Shown here: one piece after another, positions 16,219 through 25,596 of the stretch
Layout: each line of letters starts with the position of its first letter
Position numbering within the stretch: position 1 is the stretch's first letter
Source of the DNA: Ideonella alba
GTDB lineage: Bacteria; Pseudomonadota; Gammaproteobacteria; Burkholderiales; Burkholderiaceae_C
DNA: 64,000 bases
Direction of reading: 5' to 3'
NCBI RefSeq assembly: GCF_018069875.1
Contig: NZ_JAGQDF010000001.1
Span: 124,001 to 188,000 of the forward strand
Translations under genes and position numbers: made by a program
Notes under the pieces: generated by a model
Told to the model about the DNA's origin: nothing
What the model saw: only the letters and a program-made list of their open reading frames with translations
Database searches by the model: none

Positions 16219-16838
16219 GGGGCGGCCACCACGCCGTCGCCGTGCGGCGCGCGCTGGAAGCTGGGCTGCTGTTCGGCCTGGGCCGACAGCGCTGCCAGCG
16301 TGGGGTAGGGCGCCGGGTCGACACCGCCCAGCGTGGCGATCAGGAAGTGCCAGACCACGGCGCTGGTGATCGCGTCCTGGGTGGGCTGCTGCCAGTCCAC
16401 CGGCTGGCCCGCATGGGCAGCCTCCAGCGCCGCCAGGCCGCCATGCAGCTGCATGGTCACGCGGTCGACCCAGGGCTGGTGGCGCTTCTCCTCGGGCCGG
16501 ATCGCCCGCTCGTAGACCAGCTGCACCGCCTTCTCGCAGGCCGCCAGTGCCAGGCCCAGGCGGTGCAGCGCCTGGCGGCGCCCGGGCAGCGTGCGGGGCA
16601 TCAGGCTGCGTGGCGCGGCCAGGGCCTCGGCGTAGTCCAGGATCAGCGTCGAATCGGTCAGCATGGTGCCGTCGTCGCAGACCAGCGTGGGGGCCTTGAC
16701 GACCGGGTTGATGCGGCGGAACTCGTCCACGTGGCGGAACACCGACAGGGGTCGGTGCTCGAAGGGCAGGCCCAGGGCCTGCAGCGAGACCGCCACGCGG
16801 CGGACATAGGGCGAATCAAGCATGCCGATGAGTTGCAT
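16215..16838 (-). CDS. Glutathione S-transferase
   Basis: A 207-residue cytosolic GST. The thioredoxin-like domain opens MQLIGMLDSPYVRRVAVSLQ, with Ser9 in the position of the activating residue. VVKAPTLVCDDGTMLTDSTLI supplies the cis-Pro and the Asp-Ser that hold the glutathione gamma-glutamyl group. The alpha-helical C-terminal domain follows from about residue 85. First gene of the operon GST-GNAT-LanC-like, all joined by 4-bp overlaps. It is divergent from the large alpha-2-macroglobulin gene. Together with the LANCL-like partner it suggests a glutathione-dependent job. Confidence 0.9.
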   Translation of the reverse strand: MQLIGMLDSPYVRRVAVSLQALGLPFEHRPLSVFRHVDEFRRINPVVKAPTLVCDDGTMLTDSTLILDYAEALAAPRSLMPRTLPGRRQALHRLGLALAACEKAVQLVYERAIRPEEKRHQPWVDRVTMQLHGGLAALEAAHAGQPVDWQQPTQDAITSAVVWHFLIATLGGVDPAPYPTLAALSAQAEQQPSFQRAPHGDGVVAAP

Positions 16839-16899
16839 CGCGGGGTTCCCGTCGTGGTGCTGTCCATAATCATCGCAAAGCACGCGGGGAGATGCATCC

Positions 16900-19800
16900 A
16901 TGGGAGCGATGATGGGGATCAGGCAGGCACTGGCGGCCGCGTTGTTCGGGGTGCTGCAGGGCGCGATGGCGGCCACCCAGCCGGCGGTGATCGACACCCG
17001 GCCTGGCGTCGATGCGGTGCTGGAAGGCCGCGGCTGGATCGCGCTGCGCCTGGCCGCTCCGTTGGCCGAGCCGCCGCAGGCGCTGTGCGACATCTGGGGC
17101 CTGCGCTCGGCGGTGCCGGTGGAGGTGGCGCAGGGCGCCCAGCGGCTGCAACTGCTGGACGCCGCCGGCGTGCCCGCATCGCAGCGCGATGCCGGTGCGG
17201 CCAAGCCCTGGACCGTGCTGCGCTGCCAGGCCGCCTTGCCCGACGGTGCGCCGCTGTCGCTGCGCTGGCTGCGTCCGCGGCGTGACGATGCTGCGGCCGG
17301 CCTGATGCTGTGGGACAGCCAGCGCCTGGACTTCCGTGCGCGCAGCGACTGGCCGCTCAGCGTGGAGTGCTCGCGCAGCACCCAGGGCAGCGGCTGCAGT
17401 CCGCTGGAGCCGGTCAGGGTGCAGTTCCAGCAGCCGGTGCGCCTGGCCGATCTGGCCAAGGTGCGCCTGAAGGCCGCCGATGGCTCGCTGGTGGCGCCGC
17501 GCGAGCCGGTCGCCAGCGGCGACGGGGTCGGCGACCAACTGGTGTTCGGACCGCTGTCGCCCAAGAGCCGCTACCAGCTGGTCTGGCCCAGCCCGCTGGC
17601 CGGGGCCGATGGCCGCGACCTGCTGGGTCGCGCGCGCACGCTGGCGCCGCTGCCGGTGCTGGTGGGCGACACGCCGCCGCTGGCCAAGTTCGGTGGCCGT
17701 TTCGGCATTGCGGAGCGGGCGATCGGCGGCGTGGTGCCGCTGACGGTGCGCCAGGTCGAAGGCAAGGGCGACACGGTGCAGGCCACGCTGCGCACGCTGC
17801 GCATCACCGACGACGCGACGATGATCCGCGCCTACCAGGAGCTGATGCGCGTCACGCAGGCTGATGACAGCCATGCCCGCCTGGGCGACGACTGGGCCGA
17901 GGGCGACGAGTCCGAACCCGACGCACCCGCTGCCCGCCAAGGGACCGCGGCCTTTCGCTACGCCTTCAAGTCCAAGCCCGATGCCGACACCCGCGCGCTG
18001 CCCTGGCTGAAGACGCTGCGCGAGGCCCGCAGCCAGGCGCTGCCGCGCCAGTTCGAGGGCCGCGCCTTCGAGGTGCTGGGCGTGCCGCTGCCGGAGCCCG
18101 GCCTGCACCTGATGGAGGTGGAGAGTCGCGCGCTGGGCCGCGGCCTGCTGGGCGGGGCGCAGACCATGTACGTGCGCGCCGGCGCGCTGGTCACCGACCT
18201 GGGCGTGCACCTGCACCTGTCCGAGCGCCAGGCCGCGGTGTGGGTGACGCGGCTGTCCAGCGGTCAGCCGGTGGCCGATGCGGCGGTCACGCTGTACGAC
18301 TGCCGGGCCAAGGTGCTCGCCCGCGGGCGCGCCAACACCCAGGGCTGGCTGACCTTGGCCGCGACCCAGGGCGACGACCGCTGGTCCTGCCCGGTCTTCG
18401 CCTTCGCCCATGTGGGCGACGACACCGGCTTCGTCAGCAGTCGCTGGCAGCAGGGCATCGAGACCTGGCGTTTCGAGCAGCTGCGCGACAGCTGGGCGCC
18501 CACCTCGGACCGCATCACCCACGCGGTGCTGGCGCGCTCGCTGCTGCGCCCGGGCGAGACCCTGCATGCGCGCCTGTACTGGCGCCGCATCGGCCCGCAT
18601 GGCGAGCTGCTGGCCCCCGACGCAGCGCAGCTGCCGCGCGCGATCGACCTGGTGCACCAGGGCAGTGGCGAGCGCCGCAGCCTGCCGGTGAGCTGGGACG
18701 CGCGCGGCCAGGCCGAGCTGGTCTGGCCGCTGCCCTCGGGCCTCAAGCGCGGCGCCTGGGCGCTGGCCTTTGGCGATGCCTATGGCGAGACCGTGCAGTT
18801 CCGCGTCGAGGAGTTCCGCCTGCCGCTGCTGAAGGCCGAGGTGCTGACGCCAACGGCCCCGCAGGTGCTGCCACCGATCAGCGACGGCCAGCCGGCGCGC
18901 GTGGCCGCCTCGCTGCGCCTGTCCTACCTGGCCGGTGGCGCGGCGGCGGGCGAGAGCGTCAAGCTGTCGCAGCGACTGGTGCCCCTGACGCCACGCTTCG
19001 AGCAGTTCGAGGGTTTCTGGTTCGGCTTTGATGACCGCTGGCGCAGCGAGGATGCCGGCAGCGAGGCCGCACTGGGCAGCACGGTCGAGGGCGAGGCGGT
19101 GGGCGATGAACGCGCCCGCACGCTGGACGCCCAGGGCACGCTGAAGGCGGAGGCGCTGGTCCAGCGACCGCTGGACCGCCCGCGCACCCTGGTCACCGAG
19201 ATGGAATACCGCGACCCCAACGGCGAAACCTACCGCGCCCAGGGCCGCACGCCGCTGTGGCCGGCGTCCTTCGTGCTGGGCATCCGCGCCGCGCCCTGGA
19301 GCCAAGAGGCCAGGCGCAGCGTCGAACTGCTCGCGGTGGACCCCAGCGGCAAGCCGGTGCCCGACGCCGCGGTGCGGCTGGAAGGCGGCTGGGACGGCTA
19401 TGTTTCGTACCGCCGCCGCTCAGTGGGCGGCTTCTACGGCTACGCGAGCGAGCGCCGCGAGTACCGGCCCGAGCCCGTCTGCGAAGGCCGCACCGACGCC
19501 CAGGGCCGGCTGCGCTGCCAGGTGGCGCCCACGATGGACGGCCTGGACGCGGGCGAGTACACACTGCGCGGCACCGCCACCGACGCCCAGGGCCGCCAGG
19601 CCCGGGTGGGCACCACGCTGTGGTTCTATGGCGGCGGCGAGCTGTGGTTCGCCCAGGGCGACCACGACCGCATCGATGTGCTGTCCGAGAAGACCCGCTT
19701 CAAGCCCGGCGAGACCGCCACGCTGCAGGTGCGCTCGCCCTTCCGCGAGGCCACCGCCTGGGTCAACGTGATGCGCGGCGGCCAGGTGGTCGACACGCTG

Positions 19801-22386
19801 GTGCTGCCGATCAGCGGCCAGCAGCCGCAGATCAGCCTGCCGATCAAGCCCAGCTATGCGCCCAACGTGTTCGTCAACGTGCTGGTGATGCGCGGCCGCG
19901 TGGCCGAGCCGCCGGCCACCGCGCTGGTCGACCTGGCGCGCCCGGCCTTCAAGCTGGGCCTGGTGGGACTGCAGGTGGGGGCCGACGGGCAGAAGCTGGC
20001 CGTGTCGGTGAAGACCGACAAGCCGGCCTACCAGACCCGTGAGAAGGCGCGCGTGTCCCTGCAGGTGCGTGCGGCCGACGGCGCGCTGCCGGCCCAGCGC
20101 GAGGCCACGGTCTTCGTCGTCGACGAGGCATTGCTGGAGCTGATGCCCAACACCAGCTGGGATCTGTTCAGCGTGATGTTGGCGCGGCGCGGCTATGGCT
20201 TCGAGACCGCCAGCGCCGCGATGCAGGTGCTGGGCAAGCGCCACTACGGCCGCAAGGCGCTGCCCCCGGGCGGCGGGGGCGGGCGCAGCGCCGCGCGCGA
20301 GCTGTTCGACACCCTGCTGCTGTGGCAGGCCGCGGTGCCGCTGGATGCCGAGGGCCGCGCCACGGTGGAGGTGCCGATCAACGACAGCCTGACGCGCTTT
20401 CGCGTAGTGGCGGTGGCTGATGCTGGCAGCGATCGCTTTGGCACCGGCGAGGCCAGCTTCACCGTCAGCAAGGACCTGCAGCTGTTTTCCGGCTTGCCGG
20501 CCACGGTGCGCGAAGGCGACCGCTTCAGCGCCGGCTTCACGCTGCGCAACACCACCAGCGCGCCGATGAAGATCAGCGTGCAGGCCACGCTGGGCGGCCA
20601 GGCGCTGCCGGCGCGCAGCCTGAGCCTGGCCGGCGGCGAGGCGCGCGGCGTGGACTGGCCGGTCGACGTGCCGGCTGGCGCCAGCGCGTTGGAGTGGAGC
20701 GTGCAGGCGCGCGGCGAAGGGCCCGGCGGCGTGCGCGAGGACGCGCTGAAGCTGCGCCAGCCGGTGCACTCGCCGCTGCAGCCGCTGCGCTACGACGTCG
20801 GCCTGCTGAAGCTGCAGCCCGGCGCCGACGCGCAGACCCTCGGCGTGCAGCCGCCCACCGGCAGCCTGGCCGGACGCGGCGAGGTGCGTGTCAGCCTGGC
20901 CCCGGCGCTGGCTGCCGACGCCTCGGGCGTGCGCGCCTACATGCGGGGCTACCCCTTCGCCTGCCTGGAGCAGCGCACCAGCAAGGCGGTGTCGCTGCGC
21001 GACCCGGCGCTGTGGCGCGTGATCAGCGAGGGCATCGATGCCTACCAGACCTCCAGCGGCCTGCTGACCTACTACCCCGGCAGCGGCAACGCCGATCAGG
21101 GCTTCGATGTGCTGACCAGCTATGTGCTGTCGGTGGCCCACGAAGCCGGCCTGAGCCTGCCCGAGGACGCCCAGCGCCGCGCACTGGATGCGCTGGAGCA
21201 GTTCGTGCGCGGCCGGCTGACGCTGCGCTGGGACTACTGGGGCGGCGACGGCCTGGACCTGACCGAGCGCAAGCTGCTGGCGCTCGAAGCCTTGTCGCGC
21301 TGGCGCAAGCTGCCGCCCGCACTGGGTGAGAGCCTGCGCCTGGACCCGGCCAAGGACCTGCCCAGGCTGAGCCACCGGGCCATCGTGCAGTGGCTGGACC
21401 TGCTGCAGCGCACCCGCTGGCCGCGCCAGGACGAGGCCACGGCCGCGGCGCTGGCCGAGCTGGACAAACGCCTGGTCGATGACGGCCAGGGGGGCCTGCG
21501 CCTGCGCACCCGCGCCGAGGAGCGCCGCTGGTACTTCATGTACAGCGAACCCGTCAGCCAGGTCCGGCTGGCGCTGCTGGCGCTGGACCACCCGGCGCTG
21601 AAGGCTCGCGCCGATGCGCTGGCGCGCGGTGCGCTGCACCTGCAGAACCCCGGCGGCCATTGGTGGGACACCCAGGCCAATGTCTGGGGCGCGCTGATGC
21701 TGGACAAGCGCGCCCGCCAGGCCAGTGGCGAAATTACCGGCAGCACCGTGCTGGCCCTGGGCACACAGACGCGCACCCACGACTGGGCCCGCCAGCCCGC
21801 GGGCGAGACCTATGTCTTCAGCGCCGAGGGTCTGGGCCCGCAGCGCCCGGGCGCGGTGGCCGCCCGCCACCTGGGCACCGGCCAGCCGGTGCTGACCGCG
21901 CAGGCCAGCGCGCTGGGACCGCTCACCAGCGCGCAGGCCCATGGTGCCGAGCTCAGCCGCAGCGTGCGCGCCCTCAAGCAGGCCCGGCCCGGCCAATGGA
22001 GCGTGGGCGACGTGCTGGAGGTGACGCTGCGCTGGCGCCTGCAGCAGCCCGGCGGCGCACTGGTGGTCAGCGACCCCATCCCCAGCGGCGCCACGCTGCT
22101 GGGCAGCGGCCTGAAGGGCCAGGCCCCCGTGGATGCCGGCGGCGGGCGGCGCGGCTGGCGACGCGAGGACGGCAGCTGGGAGGCCTGGCCGGCCTACATC
22201 GAGCGCGGCTTCACCCAGGTGCGCGCCTACTACGAGTACCTGTGGGGCGAGGGGCCGTTCACGATGACCTACCAGCTGCGCCTGAACAACGCCGGCCGCT
22301 TTGCGCTGCCGCCGGTGCAACTGGAGGCGATGTACGACCCCGAGGTCTGGGCCGCGCTGCCGGGCAGCACGGTGGAGGTGAAGTGA
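16900..22386 (+). CDS. Bacterial alpha-2-macroglobulin with thioester motif
   Basis: An 1828-residue periplasmic protease trap, matching the length of E. coli YfhM/ECAM (about 1650) and longer relatives. A signal peptide ends near GAMAA (residues 1 to about 25). Several macroglobulin-like beta domains follow, then the thioester motif CLEQ at residues 1355-1358 inside YPFACLEQRTSKAV, in the toroid domain, and a C-terminal receptor-binding-like domain. These proteins trap attacking proteases when the cell wall is breached. The start has GGGGAG about 8 nt upstream. Unlike E. coli ECAM, no lipobox Cys is present, so it may be soluble in the periplasm. Its stop overlaps pbpC (GTGA), the usual partnership. 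Confidence 0.93.
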   Translation: MGAMMGIRQALAAALFGVLQGAMAATQPAVIDTRPGVDAVLEGRGWIALRLAAPLAEPPQALCDIWGLRSAVPVEVAQGAQRLQLLDAAGVPASQRDAGAAKPWTVLRCQAALPDGAPLSLRWLRPRRDDAAAGLMLWDSQRLDFRARSDWPLSVECSRSTQGSGCSPLEPVRVQFQQPVRLADLAKVRLKAADGSLVAPREPVASGDGVGDQLVFGPLSPKSRYQLVWPSPLAGADGRDLLGRARTLAPLPVLVGDTPPLAKFGGRFGIAERAIGGVVPLTVRQVEGKGDTVQATLRTLRITDDATMIRAYQELMRVTQADDSHARLGDDWAEGDESEPDAPAARQGTAAFRYAFKSKPDADTRALPWLKTLREARSQALPRQFEGRAFEVLGVPLPEPGLHLMEVESRALGRGLLGGAQTMYVRAGALVTDLGVHLHLSERQAAVWVTRLSSGQPVADAAVTLYDCRAKVLARGRANTQGWLTLAATQGDDRWSCPVFAFAHVGDDTGFVSSRWQQGIETWRFEQLRDSWAPTSDRITHAVLARSLLRPGETLHARLYWRRIGPHGELLAPDAAQLPRAIDLVHQGSGERRSLPVSWDARGQAELVWPLPSGLKRGAWALAFGDAYGETVQFRVEEFRLPLLKAEVLTPTAPQVLPPISDGQPARVAASLRLSYLAGGAAAGESVKLSQRLVPLTPRFEQFEGFWFGFDDRWRSEDAGSEAALGSTVEGEAVGDERARTLDAQGTLKAEALVQRPLDRPRTLVTEMEYRDPNGETYRAQGRTPLWPASFVLGIRAAPWSQEARRSVELLAVDPSGKPVPDAAVRLEGGWDGYVSYRRRSVGGFYGYASERREYRPEPVCEGRTDAQGRLRCQVAPTMDGLDAGEYTLRGTATDAQGRQARVGTTLWFYGGGELWFAQGDHDRIDVLSEKTRFKPGETATLQVRSPFREATAWVNVMRGGQVVDTLVLPISGQQPQISLPIKPSYAPNVFVNVLVMRGRVAEPPATALVDLARPAFKLGLVGLQVGADGQKLAVSVKTDKPAYQTREKARVSLQVRAADGALPAQREATVFVVDEALLELMPNTSWDLFSVMLARRGYGFETASAAMQVLGKRHYGRKALPPGGGGGRSAARELFDTLLLWQAAVPLDAEGRATVEVPINDSLTRFRVVAVADAGSDRFGTGEASFTVSKDLQLFSGLPATVREGDRFSAGFTLRNTTSAPMKISVQATLGGQALPARSLSLAGGEARGVDWPVDVPAGASALEWSVQARGEGPGGVREDALKLRQPVHSPLQPLRYDVGLLKLQPGADAQTLGVQPPTGSLAGRGEVRVSLAPALAADASGVRAYMRGYPFACLEQRTSKAVSLRDPALWRVISEGIDAYQTSSGLLTYYPGSGNADQGFDVLTSYVLSVAHEAGLSLPEDAQRRALDALEQFVRGRLTLRWDYWGGDGLDLTERKLLALEALSRWRKLPPALGESLRLDPAKDLPRLSHRAIVQWLDLLQRTRWPRQDEATAAALAELDKRLVDDGQGGLRLRTRAEERRWYFMYSEPVSQVRLALLALDHPALKARADALARGALHLQNPGGHWWDTQANVWGALMLDKRARQASGEITGSTVLALGTQTRTHDWARQPAGETYVFSAEGLGPQRPGAVAARHLGTGQPVLTAQASALGPLTSAQAHGAELSRSVRALKQARPGQWSVGDVLEVTLRWRLQQPGGALVVSDPIPSGATLLGSGLKGQAPVDAGGGRRGWRREDGSWEAWPAYIERGFTQVRAYYEYLWGEGPFTMTYQLRLNNAGRFALPPVQLEAMYDPEVWAALPGSTVEVK

Positions 22387-24506
22387 GGGACCGACTTGCC
22401 GCGCTGCTGGTGGCCGGCGTCTGCGGCGTCGCCGCCGCGCAGACGCTGCCCAGCTTCGAGCAGGTGCGCACCGCCCACCGGCCCAGCGACGCACTGCTGC
22501 TGGACCGCCATGGCGAGCCGATCGGCGCGCGGCGCGTGGATGCCACGGTGCGGCGGCTGGCCTGGGTCAGCCTGGACGAGGTGTCGCCCGCGCTGCCGGA
22601 AGCCCTGTTGTGGGCCGAGGACCAGCGCTTCTGGCAGCACGGCGGCGTGGACTGGGCGGCCGCCGCGGCGGCGCTGTGGCAGCACGCCAGCGGCGGCAGC
22701 GCGCGTGGCGCCAGCACGATCAGCATGCAGGTGGCGGCGATGCTCGATCCGGCACTGGCCCGGGGTGGCGCGCCGCGCGACCTGTCCCGCAAATGGAGCC
22801 AGGCCGAGGCCGCCTGGGCGCTGGAGCGGGCCTGGAGCAAGCCGCAGATCCTGGAGGCCTACCTCAACGGCCTGGGCTTTCGCGGTGAGCTGCAAGGCCT
22901 GCGCGCCGCCAGCCAGGGCCTGTTCGGCAAGGCGCCCGATGGTCTGGACAGGCAGGACAGCGCGCTGCTGGCTGCACTGGTGCGCGCGCCCGGCGCCCCG
23001 GCCACCACCGTGGCCCGCCGCGCCTGCCAGATCCTGGCCCACACCCGGCCGGGCGAGCCCTGCGACGCGCCGGCGCTGGCCAGCCTGCTGAATGCCGCGC
23101 AGCCGCCGCAGCCGGCCGAGCCGCTGGCGCCGCATGCGGCGCGGCGCCTGCTGGCGGATGGCCAGACACGGCGCAGCAGCCTGGACGCCGCCCTGCAGCG
23201 CACCGCGCGCCAGGTGCTGGCGGCCCAGGTGGCGCAGCTGGCGCCACGCGGCGTGGAGGACGCCGCCGCGGTGCTGCTGGATCGCCGCAGCGGCGAGGTG
23301 CTGGCCTATGTGGGCTCGTCCGGCGGCTTCAGCCGCGCCGCGCAGGTGGACGCGGCCGACGCGCCGCGCCAGGCGGGCTCCACGCTCAAGCCCTTCTTCT
23401 ACGCGCTGGCGCTGGAGCGCGGCTTGCTTACGCCGGCCACGCTGCTGGATGACAGCCCGCTGGCGCTGGCGGGTGAGGCCGGCGTCTACGCGCCACGCAA
23501 TTACGACGGCCGCTACCAGGGGCCGGTGTCGGTGCGGCGGGCCTTGGCCTCGTCGCTGAACGTGCCGGCGGTGCGCACCGTCGGTCTGGTCGGCGTGCCG
23601 GCGGCGCATGCGCTGCTGCGCGCGCTGGCGTTGCCGCTGCTGCCCGAGCCGGCGCACTACGGCGACTCACTGGCGCTGGGCAGTGCCGACGTGACGCTGC
23701 TGTCGCTGACCAACGCCTACCGTGCGCTGGCCAACGGCGGCGTCTGGAGCCCGGTGCGCTGGAGCGCAGACGACCCCATGGCGCCGGGCCGTCGCGTGCT
23801 GGTCGCCCCGGCCGCCTGGCTGGTCGGTCACATGCTGTCGGACAACGCCGCGCGCGAGACCACCTTCGGTTTCGACAGCGTGCTGGCCACGCCGGTGTGG
23901 AGCGCCGCCAAGACCGGCACCAGCAAGGACATGCGCGACAACTGGTGCATCGGCTTCACAGAACACTATGTGCTGGGCGTCTGGGTGGGCAATGCCAGCG
24001 GCGCGCCGATGCGCGATGTCTCGGGCGTCAGCGGCGCCGCACCGGCCTGGGCCGAGCTGGTGCGCAGCCTGCACCGCGACCTGGCCAGCCGGCCGCCGCC
24101 GCCCCCGCCTGGCCTGCGCGCCCAGGCGGTGCGCTACGAGCCGCCGGTCGAGCCGCCGCGCGACGAGTGGTTCCTGGCCGGCAGCGTGCCCGCTGGCACG
24201 GTGGTGGTGACGCTGCAGGACAGCGCCGGCCGGCCGCGCATCCTGGCGCCACAGGCGGGTGCGCTGCTGGCCTGGGACCCTGATATTCCGCCCGGCCACC
24301 AGGCCCTGGTGGCGCGCCATTCCGACCCGCAGCGCGCGCTGCAGTGGCAACTGGACGGTCGCGACGCTGGCCAGGGCGCCACGCTGACCGTGCCGCTGGT
24401 GCCCGGGCCACACCGCCTGAGCCTGCTGGACGCCGCCGGCCAGGTGCTGGACGAGCGCCTGTTCGAGGTGCGCGGCGGCCCGGGCACGCCGCGTGCAAGC
24501 CGCTGA
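22383..24506 (+). CDS. pbpC: Penicillin-binding protein 1C
   Basis: A 707-residue bifunctional peptidoglycan synthase, slightly short of the usual 770. The N terminus (LAALLVAGVCGVAAAQ) is a signal anchor. The glycosyltransferase 51 domain shows AEDQRFWQHGG (Glu79) and GASTISMQVA (109-118). The transpeptidase has the three penicillin-binding motifs: STLK (Ser333-Lys336), SLN (391-393) and KTGTS (from Lys510). A C-terminal BiPBP_C-like beta domain ends the protein. GTG start overlaps the macroglobulin stop; the pair works in cell-wall repair and defence. The Glu79-Asp80 order and GASTISMQ depart a little from the consensus GGSTITQQ. Confidence 0.93.
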   Translation: MRDRLAALLVAGVCGVAAAQTLPSFEQVRTAHRPSDALLLDRHGEPIGARRVDATVRRLAWVSLDEVSPALPEALLWAEDQRFWQHGGVDWAAAAAALWQHASGGSARGASTISMQVAAMLDPALARGGAPRDLSRKWSQAEAAWALERAWSKPQILEAYLNGLGFRGELQGLRAASQGLFGKAPDGLDRQDSALLAALVRAPGAPATTVARRACQILAHTRPGEPCDAPALASLLNAAQPPQPAEPLAPHAARRLLADGQTRRSSLDAALQRTARQVLAAQVAQLAPRGVEDAAAVLLDRRSGEVLAYVGSSGGFSRAAQVDAADAPRQAGSTLKPFFYALALERGLLTPATLLDDSPLALAGEAGVYAPRNYDGRYQGPVSVRRALASSLNVPAVRTVGLVGVPAAHALLRALALPLLPEPAHYGDSLALGSADVTLLSLTNAYRALANGGVWSPVRWSADDPMAPGRRVLVAPAAWLVGHMLSDNAARETTFGFDSVLATPVWSAAKTGTSKDMRDNWCIGFTEHYVLGVWVGNASGAPMRDVSGVSGAAPAWAELVRSLHRDLASRPPPPPPGLRAQAVRYEPPVEPPRDEWFLAGSVPAGTVVVTLQDSAGRPRILAPQAGALLAWDPDIPPGHQALVARHSDPQRALQWQLDGRDAGQGATLTVPLVPGPHRLSLLDAAGQVLDERLFEVRGGPGTPRASR

Positions 24507-24540
24507 ACTATCCTTGCGCCATTCCCCCACGGAGCCTGCC

Positions 24541-25596
24541 ATGACCCCCGCGATCGCCTTCGACCGCATCCCCCGCGACCGCCTTCCGGCGCTGCTGCAG
24601 CGCATGCCCAAGGCCGAGCTGCATATCCACATCGAGGGTTCGCTCGAGCCCGAGCTGATCTTCGCGCTGGCCCAGCGCAACGGCCTGACGCTGGCCTACC
24701 CCAGCGTCGAGGCGCTGCGCGCCGCCTACGCCTTCACCGACCTGCAGAGCTTCCTGGACATCTACTACGCCGGCGCCAGCGTGCTGCTGCACGAGCAGGA
24801 TTTCTTCGACATGGCCTGGGCCTACTTCCAGAAGGCGGCGGCTGACCATGTGGTGCACGCCGAGCTCTTCTTCGACCCGCAGACCCACACCGAGCGCGGC
24901 GTCGACATCGGCGTGGTGATCCGCGGCCTGCACCGCGCCTGCCAGCAGGCGCAGGCCGAACTGGGCGTCAGCGCCCGCCTGATCCTGTGCTTCCTGCGCC
25001 ACCTCAGCGAGGAGGCCGCGTTCGACACGCTGGAGGCGGCGCTGCCGTACCGCGAGCTGTTCATTGGCGTGGGCCTGGACAGCTCGGAGGTGGGCCACCC
25101 GCCCGAGAAGTTCGCGCGCGTGTTCGCCAAGTGCCGCGCCCTGGGCCTGCATGTGGTGGCCCATGCCGGCGAGGAGGGCCCGCCCGCCTACATCCATGCG
25201 GCGCTGGACGTGCTGCAGGTCGAGCGCATCGACCACGGCGTACGCAGCGTCGAGGACCCGGCGCTGATGCAGCGCCTGGCTGCCAGCCGCATGCCGCTGA
25301 CGGTCTGCCCGCTGTCCAACGTCAAGCTGTGCGTCTACCGCACGATGGCCGAGCACCAGCTGCCGGCGCTGCTGTCGGCTGGGCTGTGCGCGATGGTCAA
25401 CTCGGACGACCCGGCCTACTTCGGCGGCTACATGAACGACAACTTCCTGGCCACCTTCGAAGGCCTGCCGCAGCTGGGCGCCCGCGAGGCCTGGCAGCTG
25501 GCCGCCAACAGCTTCGAGGCCAGCTTCGTGCCGGCTGCGCAGAAGGCGGTGTGGCAGGCTGAGCTGGACCGCGTCTTCGCCGACGCCGCGGCCTGA
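24541..25596 (+). CDS. Adenosine/adenine deaminase family protein, probably adenine deaminase
   Basis: A 351-residue zinc amidohydrolase. The metal and catalytic residues are H28 and H30 (ELHIHIEGSLEPEL), H208 and E211 (AHAGEEGP), H232 (RIDHGVR) and D289-D290 (NSDDPAYFGGY). The sequence HIEGSLEPE, rather than the HLDGALRP of classical adenosine deaminase, and CPLSNVKLCVYRTM point to the adenine deaminase (EC 3.5.4.2) subgroup; many databases label these adenosine deaminase. It gives hypoxanthine, which feeds xanthine dehydrogenase at the left edge. The ATG at 24541 follows GGAG by 6 nt. It stands alone, 34 bp after pbpC. Confidence 0.88.
   Translation: MTPAIAFDRIPRDRLPALLQRMPKAELHIHIEGSLEPELIFALAQRNGLTLAYPSVEALRAAYAFTDLQSFLDIYYAGASVLLHEQDFFDMAWAYFQKAAADHVVHAELFFDPQTHTERGVDIGVVIRGLHRACQQAQAELGVSARLILCFLRHLSEEAAFDTLEAALPYRELFIGVGLDSSEVGHPPEKFARVFAKCRALGLHVVAHAGEEGPPAYIHAALDVLQVERIDHGVRSVEDPALMQRLAASRMPLTVCPLSNVKLCVYRTMAEHQLPALLSAGLCAMVNSDDPAYFGGYMNDNFLATFEGLPQLGAREAWQLAANSFEASFVPAAQKAVWQAELDRVFADAAA

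Noticed and set aside
16870-22494. Very long minus-strand open frames opposite the alpha-2-macroglobulin gene (up to about 1000 codons)
   Set aside because: They are His/Gln/Arg/Gly-rich mirror frames of a high-GC gene, have no motif, and the plus-strand protein is unmistakable.
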